From Mansonella perstans (Eukaryota; Nematoda; Chromadorea; Rhabditida; Onchocercidae), in the NCBI GenBank assembly GCA_037074765.1, contig JBAMDO010000263.1, forward strand, positions 1-63,641: 63,641 nucleotides of DNA, in the 5' to 3' direction. A program made the position numbers and the translations under genes. Below the pieces are notes generated by a model, which made no database searches, was not told the DNA's origin, and saw nothing but the letters and a program-made list of their open reading frames with translations. Shown piece by piece: positions 1 through 15,000 of this stretch (position 1 is its first letter; each line of letters opens with the position of its first letter).

Positions 1-595
1 TATTGTTACTGTATTGGTTATTAATTACTATTATTTACTATGGATGAATATTGCTTATTATTTGCCGAATTTATCCTAATTATGTGTTATTTTATAACTT
101 CGTTATTGGTCATTGTGGACCGGGACTTAATTGATGTTAGTGATTAATTTTGGCTTGTGCAGGTGAAACAATGATATTATGCATGATTTACGTTGCAAAA
201 TGTTTACTGATGAATCCAAGATAGAGAGAGTGACACGCTGTATAATATATTGAAGAAATGCTGAAGTTCCAACAATATTGAGATGAGCATTAATGTTTAG
301 TTATTAGTTAGCGTTTATTTGGTTGGTTGGTGGGATTAACTTCACATTAGCCTGCCTTAGAAAGCAAATTTAATTTTTTTCTAGAAAGCAAAATTTTTTT
401 TTTTTTGGATTACCAGATATTTTAGATTGAAATTTAGAAATACAATAAAAGTTGAAATGATGTGAATTTTGCTATTTCAAATGGATTTGTTAATTATTGA
501 TTAATATTTGTCCATTTCATCCTAAATTTATCATACTTTTTAGGTATTAATTGTTGCATTTCACTTCATTTGTTGGAAAATTCTTTTTTTTTCAG
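1..595. other. AT-rich left edge, no firm gene
   Basis: No exon can be supported here. A 35-codon open stretch begins with an ATG at 43 and has a hydrophobic middle, and a TGTGCAG acceptor-like site lies near 162. Neither could be joined in phase to the exon that starts at 596. The 5' exons of the gene at 596-3254 may lie here or beyond the left edge. Confidence 0.5.
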
Positions 596-3254
596 TCGAG
601 AGAAACGTCAACATCGCAAATCTTAATGTCTTATCTACCTCAAACCTATCAGTTAGCGGATGAACAGAGAATAACAGGAATGTTGCAATTAGCAATTGAA
701 ATTAATCACAAATTCACTTACATTCAACGGTATCATATGGCTTTTTTTTTTCCACAGAGTAATATTAACGCTTATAAAATTAAAGAAAATTTTAAAAGAA
801 ACGGGTTGACGTTATTAATAAATTAAAACAAAAAAAAAATCTCAAAAGTTGAAGAAAAATTGAGAATTTCAACATATTCTTCTTATTATTAGTCAATTAG
901 TTTATCTGTGCTTTATCGAAAACAAGTCAAATTTTAATTTTTATTATGATTAGACGTTATCAAACAAATGTGGTAAAATAATTAATAATAAGTAATCAAT
1001 TTGTAGGAATAATGAATTTTGTTTCGAACCAAATGATCCGACATTGAAGGGAAGAAGCATTGTATTACTGGATTGTGGAGCGGTGGTACTCGTAATTGAA
1101 AGATTTGATGGAATTGAACTAAGGTATATATTGATAGAGTAATAATTGTTTTCTTTATTTATTGCATAATTATGATGCTATATATTACTTATTCTTTGGA
1201 GGAGAGAGGAGAAAATGAATTTTTCATGTCAGTAGGAAGCAATCATTCTGAAAGATTTATCAAATTTCACATAATTCTGGTAACGAATTATTTCTTAAAT
1301 CATGTTATCAGCTATTTCTTTCAGATTTTGATGTCTTATTATACATTTTAACGGTATCATATGATGCAAAATTAATTGGATTAAATGATTTTTTAATTTC
1401 CACCATATCTATTTTACTTACAATCAGTTATCATTTTTAGTCGTGAAATATGGCAAAAAGCATATTGGAATCAGTTTCTTTGGGCCATTCGAGGAAAATG
1501 TATGCGTGTGTTATATCAGAATTTTAAAGAACCACCCTGTTTATAATACAAAATTTACAAAAGCATTTTTAATTTTTGATTGACTTGTACTTTTAATAAT
1601 TGATCGTGTTTACTTCTTCATGTTTTTTTTTCCGTCAAACACCTCGGTAAATTTTGATGTTTTTTTCTTTTTTTATTCAAAAATTTCTATCTTATTTTTA
1701 TGTTTGTGCTCACACAATTTTAATTTTGCTAACAGGAAAAGAAAAGAACTTTCATGTTGATACGTCTGGAACTTTTATCCATACAGATAGATTTGGGTAA
1801 AATCCACATTTTTGAATGAGATTTTGGTCAAATTTTGGATAAATTTTTGGAAAATTTATTTTTAAAACTTTTCAAATAAAACGTAAATATTGTACTTAAA
1901 TGTAAATCTTGAAATTTATCACTGTATTTTGCTGTGTGCCTTTATCAATAATAATACGTGTATTGAGACGTTTGCACGTTTTGTTTTTCACTTTATTTAC
2001 CTTCATTCAAATAATATTTTTATACATTTAATTTTTATAGCGTGTTTTTGTTATTGCATATCTTTCTCATTAATATTCCATGTATGATTGTATAGCGCCA
2101 TTTCACATTTTTTAATTTTCATGTTTAATTCCCACTTTAAAATTTATATCCCGATGTTAACAATAGTAAATTTCCGTTAACACTGTTCAAATTGTACCAA
2201 AATTTAGTGAAGCAAAAAGTTAACGAGCGTTTGCATCCTGATTCCGTAAGTTAGTATTATCATAATGTATGATATGATATGACTATGATAATGATAACAT
2301 CAATCATTTTCACATTTAATTTCTAATCATTTTGATATGTGCACATTATCCTTATGATAATCGATCAAGAATGTGTCATCATCAGTTTATGATATGCATT
2401 TCTCTGCACTCACAACTATTTCAATTTAAAATTCTAAATTATCAATTAATTTCAAATATTTACTTAATTTGACCATAACCCGTTTACTTTGATATTTTCT
2501 GATTGATTCATTTTGAACTTTTTTAAAACTTTACGTTTTTATTTGAAGAAGAGCAACAATCTGTCAACTAAAATATTGATTCACGAAAGTCTTTCGTTTA
2601 AAATTGGTTTTCTCTCTCTTCCTCCCTTTCTCCCTGTTTCTTTATCTTTGTCACTCACCATATTCGATTTTCAAAATTAGTTTTGCATAATTGAAAACTT
2701 CTTCAAGCTTATGCATGTATTATATATACAAATATATTTATGTTCAAAATAAAATCCTTTATTTTCTTCAATTTTTTTTCATTTAGTTCGTGGAATAAAT
2801 TACAGCTTTTTTCTCAATATGTTTCCTTTAACTTTAAAATTTTTCAGCAAAATGTAAAAAAGAAAGGAAATATTTAAGTGATAGTTTTTAAAACGATCTT
2901 ACATGAATTTTTACATGTGGATTTTCCGGATTTCTTTAGAGCTATTTGGTTCATTTGCAGGAAAAGTTCAGTAATTTAATTTTTCCATCAAATTTCTATT
3001 TTCGAATTAATTGCACGAAAATAAAATTGCCTTTTGGACGAGATCATAATTTCAGATATATGGAAATCGCAAATTTTACACTTAACCAGTGGGAGAGAAG
3101 AGTTTTTTGCCGTTGTGTAACTTACATCAATAGTTGCCAGGAGAACAAATCTTCCGGTTTCAATGTAATTTCATTTATTTCCATTGATAGTTCTGCCAGT
3201 GTAGCGTCGCAAACACCAATATGTTATGGGAGTTACATTTTGCTTAAGTTGTGA
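596..3254 (+). CDS. Unrecognised multi-exon protein (5' end not found)
   Basis: Five exons join in phase: 596-729, 1007-1123, 1441-1499, 2208-2245 and 2961-3254 (TGA 3252-3254). Every junction is GT-AG, and the joined reading frame gives 213 residues without a stop. The segments look like real protein (mixed hydrophobic and charged, Trp and Cys present), for example LKGRSIVLLDCGAVVLVIER in exon 2 and QWERRVFCRCVTYINSC in exon 5. I do not recognise the family and assign no function. No signal peptide or membrane span is obvious in the visible part. No convincing initiator ATG was found, so exon 1 here is probably internal. The 38-nt exon is supported only by its splice sites and by phase closure. 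The whole could also be a decaying gene, but five phase-compatible exons argue against that. Confidence 0.5.
2383..2585. repeat. Dispersed repeat R1, copy a
   Basis: About 200 bp that aligns by eye, in the same orientation, with 10525-10712. Shared landmarks include TTTATGATATGCATTT, TTAATTTGACCATAACCC and TATTTGAAGAA. It lies in the last intron of the unrecognised gene. No coding potential or terminal repeats were seen. Confidence 0.55.
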
Positions 3255-5170
3255 CCAAAAACGGTTTTAAAAGTAATTGCCCCCTTAATCGATTAATTGG
3301 ACGAAGAATTCATTTAGTCGATTAGACGAAAATTACAATTTCTGAGGGGAAACATATAGAAAATACGTATCATCCCTGTTGTATCAATATTTGGTTTCGT
3401 ATCCTTTCACATTATACATGCCTATTTTTTTGTTTGCCGGAAAGTTTTTTCACCGTGTATAACTTATCAGGAAAATAATCTTACTGAAACAAACCCTCCA
3501 GTTCTTATCAATTTCATTTTCCGTAATAATTCGAAATTTAAATTTTGGGTTTTGTAACATTTTGCATGAGATGTTATTTGTGTGAATTGGTTGTTAATGT
3601 TGTGCACCTTTTTTTTGATGTTTCAATTATCGAATTAGTGTTTAATTATTGGATTATTGAATTTAATTATTGAATTGTCTATGCTTTCGTTATAGTTATT
3701 TAATTACAAATAAAAATTGTAAATATGGATATCTATCACACTGCATATATAACTTTACTTTTCCAAATATAAAATCTAGTTAAAATAATTCCAAAGATTC
3801 CAGCTCATAAGTTAATTCAGAATTGGATTAAACGGAGAGGCTGTAACTCACTTTCGCTCATTTCTTGCTTATCATTTCTGTTTTGTTTGAAAATTCGCTG
3901 TCAAGAAATGTGAGCGAAACATAACAGGGGAAAGGTGTAGTAAAGATAAATATTATATTGATTGAAGTCAAATTCAATCAATTTTATATTTTTCATCTCT
4001 TTGTTTTGCTTCTAAAGTAGTCATAATTTCATTATCATGGTATCCAAATTTGTTATCATTATCAATTAGAACTATCCATTGTCACTACTGGTTCATTAAT
4101 CTGGACACATTTGGCATTGTCATCTTCCGAATCGTCACCCGTTTCTTCAGTGACATATTCCTCACTGTTAATATATAATCATCATCATCATCATTAATTT
4201 CAATATTGGTATCTTCCAGATCATCAACGTTTACTTCACTAACCTTTGTCCAAATTATTTTAATTATACTTAATTTTACAACTTTAGCATAAAATTTGGA
4301 ATCATTTTCGATTCTTAACAGCAAATCATTCTAATCTTAACATATTTACAATTTTATGGTGTTATTATCACCGCTCGTACGTTTACAATTATTGTTGGAC
4401 TTTGTCAAAATATGGAATCTTGGTTTTTAATAATGATCGGTTCTTTAAAAATTGCAGAAGATATTGCAAAGATAGATAAGGCTGCTTCTGTTAAATAATT
4501 AGGATTCGAGCGTTCAAGGAAGGCTAAGAATATAATTAGCAAATTAATCTTATCGTGAAATTTAACTGAAATTTCTAATGCTTCTATAAAAAAAGAAGCT
4601 CAGATAGACTAGAAATCCTCAAGTCATGCAACCAAAGCAGCTACTGCTCTGAAATACCGCGCAGAAAAAGGTTATTTCCATAAGTGTCCAGTTTTTTTCA
4701 TGATTTACCGTTACTTCCCTGCAATGAGACCATTTGCACTTTTTTACTACCACAATTTTAAGCTTCCTAAATGTATCCCATTATCTTGGAACAGTGTGAG
4801 ACATTTTCAGTACCGTGTCATTTCATCAATTTTATTAATGCAGCAATAAAATCCCGAGTGTGTACCAATTGCCTTTTTAATAGTACGAACGATGCAGTTG
4901 AATTTTTCAAGTGAGCAAATAACTAGACAATTTCTAGAAAGAATTGATGTCACGCTTTTAGGAAGAGAAACCATCCGACGACCGATTCCCGGGATTTCGA
5001 CCTATATTCGGTGATATCAGAAAGGGTGAAATTTAGTTAAATTTGAATGATTATAGTTTGACACTGGCACATGCACTGTAATAATTTTTACTCACAAATA
5101 ATTCGATACATTTTCATTCATCATTTTTCTAAGAAAGTTAACATAAAACAAAAAAAAAAAAAAACGTTCA
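3255..5170. other. Intergenic, between the unknown gene and polyubiquitin
   Basis: AT-rich DNA with no supported gene. It contains repeat R2 copy a near 4248. An Asp-rich open stretch on the minus strand at 4085-4324 overlaps that repeat and is not considered a gene. The 3' flank of the polyubiquitin gene occupies the right end; no clear AATAAA was seen there. Confidence 0.5.
4248..4361. repeat. Dispersed repeat R2, copy a
   Basis: About 115 bp with a second copy in the same orientation at 8066-8183. Both share TTTAGCATAAAATTTG, AATCATTTTCGATT and GCAAATCATTC followed by AATCTTAACA, and both end near a TATGGTG. Similarity is about 80% by eye. The copies lie on either side of the polyubiquitin gene. 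Confidence 0.6.
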
Positions 5171-8065
<2,895 letters not shown>

Positions 8066-8183
8066 TTGTTCGAATTATTTTAATTACATTTAATTTGATA
8101 ATTTTAGCATAAAATTTGAAATCATTTTCGATTTTTAAAAGCAAATCATTCGAATCTTAACACTGCTATTGCTAATTATGGTG
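8066..8183. repeat. Dispersed repeat R2, copy b
   Basis: Second copy of the repeat at 4248-4361, in the same orientation; see that entry for the shared landmarks. Confidence 0.6.
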
Positions 8184-8968
8184 CGATATGATGAATTTAT
8201 ATGTATGAAAAAAGTTTTAAACTTACATTTTGCAACGTGATTCCAGGATTTTGCTGTCCAAACCATTGATTTTCTCCTTATTTTTAAAAAAATTTTTTTT
8301 AGATGAAAATGAAACAAATAGATTTTGTAAAAATTAATATACTAAATTATATAAAATAACTAAAGTTACAAGTAATTTTCGCTCATTCATCCCATCCGTT
8401 TTTTTGAAAAGATGCAGTAAAAAGATTTTGTTACTACGAAATGTGAAAGAATGAAAGAATAATAAGGTTATGATTAAATTATAGAGAAAGATAGAATTGT
8501 TAAAATAATTTTGTTTCTTTTTTGTTTTAATGATAAATATTTCTGATAAAAAAAAAAAAAAAAAAAACAATAAATTGATATTTATAAGAAAATAATTTAA
8601 TTATCCGGTATATTACCAAGACGTTTTGGCTGTGAAGCTGTTGGAATAATCCAGTTAGCAAATAAAGAAATAAATATAATAGCAAGCATTTGTTGTTGAA
8701 ATTGTTGTCACAAAATTCTTGCTTTCTCCTCTACTTATATATCTGCTTCACTTTTTGTATTTTCAATTCCAAATCGTTAAACTTTTTCATGTTTAATTTT
8801 TGGTCGTTGTTAAAAATCAAATGAAACAATTGTCATTGCGGCAAACTTCCAATATTTTTTCAGCGAAGAACAAAAATTATTTTTTAGTATTTGCATAATT
8901 ATCATTCAATAGCAGCAATTGTAAATTTTCTATGTATGTTCCAAAAATAAAACATTGTAAGATGAATA

Positions 8969-9105
8969 ATTCATAAATGTAATATAAGTATTTAGTTTGT
9001 GCAGTAATACAAATATTCATTTTATACGACGTATTAGCATTAATATTTTAAAATATTAGCATTAATACGTTGTACAAAGTAAATACTTATATTACATTTA
9101 TGAAT
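8969..9105. repeat. Foldback (palindromic) element
   Basis: The left end from 8969 reads ATTCATAAATGTAATATAAG, and the right end to 9105 is its inverted copy, continuing through about 30 bp with one mismatch. A second inner pair (TACGACGTATTA against TACAACGTATTA in inverted form) continues the arms to the centre near 9048. The left arm carries about 25 extra bases. The shape is that of a small MITE-like or hairpin element. No clear target-site duplication was identified. Confidence 0.6.
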
Positions 9106-10524
9106 TTATAATATATATATATAAAATGTGATAATCAAAAATAATCATTAGTTACGTATGTCATGTACATGTTTGATTAGACTAATATATTAAAAAAAAA
9201 GAAATTTGTTTTAATTATTTTATATTGAATCGTATAATTCAATTAGCATTTTAAAAAACGAACAATGTAAAGCGAAGAATAAAAAAGCAGAGTGCACTGT
9301 AGCGAGGATTTAAAGATATGTTCGGAATTCAGTTTTAGCCGTAAAGATGAAGATCTCCATTCGGATATTTCTGGGAGTTTATGAATGTGTGTTTGTTGAA
9401 ATGGATTTGAGGTAGTGTACCTATTCAATAGAAAAAGATTTGAAGTTAGTGCATTAGCTATTTGCAGTTAATTAAAATTATTATATTACAAGATGATTTG
9501 ACTTGAACCGCAATACAATTATTTCGATTTTACCGCTAAAAACGCAACAGTGCATTGCTTCTTCTGAGTATCATTTAAAAGTAGCGAAAATACGTCATAT
9601 ACGTCGAGTTAGACGTTTTTTTAATAGCAAAAATAAGTTTTTTTTTCTCCGTCAATGGATGTGCAATTACATCGTTGCATTGTTAATTGCTAACCTTTAA
9701 GATCACGTAATGCTTTATCATTACGTTTTCTGAGTTCTTATATATTTCATCTAACTTTTACATTTGTCATACCTAGTTAACAAATTTTACTAATAAAATT
9801 CTTATTTCATATCGATGTGATCATCTGTATGACTGTTTCACCAGCAATAATCATTGCAGTTAGCAATAATCACTAATCATTGACTAATTGTTGTCGACCT
9901 TTATTTGATGAAGATCAGTGATAATTGATAATCACAATTAATGATAGAAAAGGCAAAAAGCAACTGTCATTTGTCATCTATGAATTTTCCATTTAATATT
10001 TTACTATATTAATGTATAAGTCATATGAAAATGTTCGGTTTTCATTTACAATGGATAAAATTCATTAATTATTAAAAAAAAAAATTTATCGATAAAATTC
10101 ATTCTGCTATCTTAATTACAAATAAAAACAGTTTTGCATTTATCATTTCATAATGTTTGATATTTTACAAAAGTACCATAAATTTTATGTCTAGAAGTAC
10201 GTAAGTATCCAATATCTGTTCTGCTGATTTTTCTGAATCTAAAAAAGTTAAAATTATCATTTTAACAGTACATTAATTCCAGATTGTTCCTTCATGTCAC
10301 TTTTGCAAATTCCTTTTTTACTTACTAAAAAACTTTCCAATCCTCATTTTTGATATCAAAAAATTTTTCAAACTTTCAAATTATATCATGCTTTATTAAA
10401 TGGCCACTTTTGTTATTGATGTTTATATAATGTACCAATGATCTTTCTTTATATCCTATTTGATTTCTTAATGCGTAAAAAAAATTTTCATTTATTAATT
10501 TCTTATTTTATTAAAATTATCGGC

Positions 10525-10712
10525 GGTTTATGATATGCATTTTTCTGCTTTATATAACCATTTCAACTGAAAATTCTGAATTAATTTCAATTACTTATTT
10601 AATTTGACCATAACCCATTTGGTTTATTTGTTCTTGATTATTCATTTTCAATGAAACTATGCGGTTTATTTGAAGAATTGCAACAACCTATCTATTGAAA
10701 TATTGATTTTAC
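10525..10712. repeat. Dispersed repeat R1, copy b
   Basis: Second copy of the repeat at 2383-2585, in the same orientation, with insertions and deletions between shared blocks. Confidence 0.55.
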
Positions 10713-11546
10713 TTTTTATCCTTTTTTTTTTTACTCTGAAAATTTGTTTTTCCTATCACTTAGCTAATGCCACAAAACATTTCTGTTTTCATCAATTTTA
10801 CAAATTACGATCGTTTTTTCACTATACGAGATAACGAACTTAGCAACCAAACTTTGTTCAGCAATTGATTTCTCCCTCTCTCTCTCTCTGTCTCTCTCTC
10901 TCTTATTGATTAGCTAGTGGATAGCAGAAACTTAGCTTTCCAATTTTCCTTTGTTTAAAATTTTTTTAAACAAAAAATTATATTTTCTTACATTTTCCTT
11001 CTCATTCTTATCTTAAACTTTTTAATATTTACTAAACCTCAATAAAAGTAACTATCTGCAAGATAACTTTTTTTAAATTACTTTCTATCTTTGAAATTAT
11101 CCAATAATATATATATTGTTTTAAGCATTGTTAAGAATAATCTTCATCAAGTATATCTATATCATTATGAACTGTGATAAATTCCTGATTCTTTTTTCCT
11201 TCGGAATGCAAATTAATTAATGAGTCATTACAAAAATATTATGTAATATTTTTGTAATATTTTGATCGATAGCAATGCTCAAAGATTGAAATTGCTGATT
11301 GAATTTTAGTTTTCCGCTAAAATGTTTAGCTCATTAAATCCTCTATCTTATCTTCTTAATGCTATATCAACAGTTGTTGCTAATTACACTAATTTCAACT
11401 TTAATTTGAACTATTTTATACATCTATCTTGAATTAAAAATTGTTAAAATGCTAAAATTTAAATTTTAATAGCTGAAATCTTAATTTTAGTCAAGATTTA
11501 ATCGAATTTCCTTATTTATCAGACATTTGCAACTTTGTATTTCATG

Positions 11547-11628
11547 TTTGTTGCATAAATGATAGTGGTTGGTGCAAAGCAACTTTTTAATGTTCGTTGC
11601 ATAAATGGTAGTGGTTAGTTGCTTTGCG
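11547..11628. repeat. Short direct and inverted repeat pair
   Basis: GTTGCATAAATG.TAGTGGTTAG/G occurs twice in direct orientation, about 45 bp apart. The first copy continues into GGTGCAAAGCAAC and the second into GTTGCTTTGCGCC, which are near-perfect inverted copies of each other, so a hairpin could form. It lies about 70 bp left of the 33-bp minisatellite. Confidence 0.55.
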
Positions 11629-11700
11629 CCTATGGCAAATTGTTACGGTTTAGGATTACTGACTTCACTTTGATATATGTAAAGGTATACACGTACGTAC

Positions 11701-11889
11701 GCGTATGATGAATTGTATGAGGCAACGTGCGTACGCGTATGATGAATTGTATGAGGCACGTACGTACGCGTATGATGAATTGTATGAGGCACGTACGTAC
11801 GCGTATGATGAATTGTATGAGGCACGTACGTACGCGTATGATGAATTGTATGAGGCACGTACGTACGCGTATGATGAATTGTATGAGGC
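11701..11889. repeat. 33-bp minisatellite, six units
   Basis: Units start at 11701, 11735, 11768, 11801, 11834 and 11867, each beginning GCGTATGATGAATTGTATGA. The first spacing is 34 bp and differs slightly; the next four are 33 bp and look identical. Each junction carries ACGTACGTACGCGTA, an alternating purine-pyrimidine, CpG-bearing palindromic run unlike the AT-rich surroundings. Because 33 is a multiple of three and the unit lacks stops in several frames, it opens long reading frames on both strands that are artefacts. The array ends about 190 bp before the phosphoglycerate mutase ATG. Confidence 0.95.
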
Positions 11890-12040
11890 GATTAAATGTA
11901 TAACTCGGATTTCCACTTTTATATTTTAAATTATCTTTCAGATTTCCTTTCTGTGTTTTCCATTTTTTTTTTTTTTTTTTGATGATTATAAAGAAGACAA
12001 GCATATATGAAATTGATCTAATAATGTATTAGACTGCATT

Positions 12041-12046
12041 TTTTAG
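12041..12046 (+). promoter_or_regulatory. Probable SL trans-splice acceptor of the mutase gene
   Basis: A T-rich run ending TTTTAG lies 34 nt before the ATG at 12081, with no upstream coding exon. This is the usual layout of an SL1 trans-splice site in nematodes. A cis-spliced 5'UTR intron is the alternative. Confidence 0.4.
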
Positions 12047-12080
12047 ATTTTCCAACTTTTGCAAAAAAAGAAAGCAATAA

Positions 12081-15000
12081 ATGGCGCCAGTGAAGAATCG
12101 AGTATGTTTAGTAGTGATTGATGGCTGGGGAATCAGCAATGAAAGCAAAGGTTGATATGTTTTTTTTTTCCTTTTGGATTTCATTTTTATTATAAAATTT
12201 TTATGAAATGTTTGAATTCCGCTATCAATATCATTTCTATTGTTTTGCAGGAAATGCAATATTGAATGCTCAAACACATGTAATGGATGAGCTTTGTGCA
12301 TTGAATTCACATCCAATTCAAGCACATGGTTTGCACGTTGGTTTACCAGAGGGACTTATGGGCAATTCAGAAGTGGGTCATTTAAATATTGGCGCTGGAC
12401 GTGTTATTTATCAGGTAATAAGAGTTTGAAATGTTACTTTTTACAAGGTTCTTATTCTTCCAAATATTCAGAGTTTTTACAAATATAGTTATAAAAATTT
12501 TTTAAGATGACTGGAATGTGTCTGTGGTATGATTCCAGTTCTTTTTTTCAAATACCCTGTTATAAACTAGTTCCTTTACTTTAGGATATTGTACGCATAA
12601 ATTTGGCAGTGAAGAATAAAACTTTGGTGGAAAATAAGCATTTGAAGGAAGCAGCTGAACGCGCAATTAAAGGGAATGGTCGCATCCATTTATGTGGCTT
12701 GGTAAGAATTGGACTTAATTTTGTTCATTGACTTGTTTGCTGAGATAATACCGATACATACATCCTTATCCGTTTAACTAGAATTGTTTGACTACTAACC
12801 ACTATGCATTTTTCGATCGTGACATGTGTATATATCTAGATCTTTTTTTTTTAACATTGTGTATTTGGTTGATTTAGTGGTATGAAGCAAACCTGTGATA
12901 TTCGTGTGATACAGTTCCATTTAATTAAACTATTGGTCAAACAATGTCAGATAATTTGGATTTGGTTTTTTCAAGTTCTATCGAAGCTTCCATGAATAAA
13001 TCCACTATAGCTTAGGATATGAAATTCTTGGATTTCAAAGATTTCAATGAATTTTCAGGTCAGCAATGGTGGTGTTCATTCGCATATTGATCATTTGTTT
13101 GCGTTGATAACGGCTTTGAAACAACTCAAAGTACCGAAGCTTTACATTCAATTCTTTGGAGATGGTCGTGACACGAGTCCAACAAGCGGAGGTACCATTA
13201 TTATTTTTATCTCTTAAATCCCGTTTAAATCGCTTTTGCTAAATTTTACAAAAATAGGAATGTAAGAATTTTTTTTAGTTGGTTTTCTTCAACAGCTGAT
13301 TGATTTCGTCAACAAAGAACAATACGGTGAAATAGCAACAATAGTGGGACGTTATTACGCGATGGACAGGGATAAGCGATGGGAACGCATTCGGGTAGGT
13401 ATTCATAGTTTCTATTGTTGTCACTATAACAAGTTTTTTTTTATTAAGACTTCCAAATCACTTAAGCTTATCTTTATTAAGTAATTAATCAGGCAATAAA
13501 CTATAGTGGAAAGCTTTTTGTTGAAAATCGGTATCTTTTCAATAGGTCGATGCAAGTTGTTCGTAACATATAAATTTTCCGTGCTAAATAGTAATGGACT
13601 AATTCAAATTGCGTTGCATTCAGTGCTTTCTTCATGGTATAGTTATTTCAGTATTAAATTAAATCGATCGTGGTGAAACTGTTTGTCACGACGGACTATA
13701 TATTGCTCTATTTGTGGCACATCTCCCGTAGCGTCTACTTTTAACAGATTATATTTATAGTTTCGAGAATATGTTTGATATTATTTGCTTATTTCAGGTG
13801 TGTTATGATGCGCTGATTGGTGGCGTTGGTGAGAAAACTACAATTGATAAAGCGATCGATGTGATAAAGGGACGATATGCAAAGGACGAAACTGATGAAT
13901 TTTTGAAACCAATAATTCTTTCGGATGAGGGACGTACAAAAGGTGAATTAGTTTCATCTTTCAGAGCTTGTTAACTCGGTTGAAAAATAATGTGATTCTT
14001 TATCACAAAGAAGTAAATCAGACATCAAATTCTTCTTTCATTGTGTTAGAATGTACTCCTTTTTATTAGAAAATCTAATGGTAGTTGGTGCTGACAGTGA
14101 CTATGACAGCCAACAATGAACCACGAACTGTAAGAAAGTAGAATTCAGTGGAACTTAGTTTCATAATTTTAAATCATTAACTTAAGTCATGCAGCTTATT
14201 TGTGAAAAATGTTAGTTCGAGCGGACCATTTTTTCAGTTTTGATTTCATCATTTCGTGGGATGATCCAAGGCAGCAAGCTGATGGAGTTGCTATAAGCAC
14301 CAATACTGATCATAGGTTTCAAGATTGAGATATCTAAATTGATGTTTCATAGATTTATTGCAAGAAAAAAGTGAGTAATCTTTTTTTGCTTTAGATGGTG
14401 ATACTTTGATATTCTTCGATTATCGAGCTGATCGTATGCGAGAAATCACTGAATGCATGGGTATGGAACGGTATAAGGATCTCAGTTCTGATATTAAACA
14501 TCCGAAAGATATGGTATGTATGAGTATCCATTCTTTTGATTATCAAAAATAGTCGGACAGAAAAGCTAAGTAAATACTGTTTAATACAGTATAATTTGCT
14601 GTTTAATACATTAATATAACCGTACGACTGATGGAAATCCTCAGACAATAAAAATTAACGGAACTTATTTTTTTAAGTATCTATTCGTCAATATCAAGAA
14701 GATTTCAGAGATATTTTATTTTGTGTGACATTCGGCGTTTTTAAGTTTGAAACACGTTTTTGTTCAGTGTAATTCATTTATGTGAATACTTTAGCAAGTT
14801 GTTGGAATGACTCAGTACAAGGCAGAATTCACGTTCCCTGCACTTTTTCCTCCGGAATCACATAAAAACGTTTTGGCGGAATGGTTATCTGTAAACGGAG
14901 TAACCCAATTCCATTGTGCGGGTTGGTTTTGTCCTTAGCTAATATTTCAGCAATACTGTTGTATAAGAGCAACTGAAGAACCGATCCGGTTTTAATCCTA

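Larger units (their letters stand above)
8184..11640. other. Intergenic DNA between polyubiquitin and phosphoglycerate mutase
   Basis: AT-rich, with no supported gene. It holds a foldback element (8969-9105), repeat R1 copy b (10525-10712), and a CT-rich simple tract near 10872-10902. Short open stretches here have no splice support and low-complexity composition. Confidence 0.5.

Noticed and set aside
1736..1798. Exon-like stretch after TAACAG in the unrecognised gene
   Set aside because: It could not be joined in phase to exon 3, while skipping it gives a clean phase-consistent chain.
4085..4324. Acidic 79-codon open frame on the minus strand
   Set aside because: Overlaps dispersed repeat R2 and shows no conserved motif or splice partner.
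11630..12004. Long open frames on both strands across the 33-bp repeat
   Set aside because: The repeat length is a multiple of three and the unit lacks stops, so frames stay open by construction; the peptides are pure repeats with no flanking gene.
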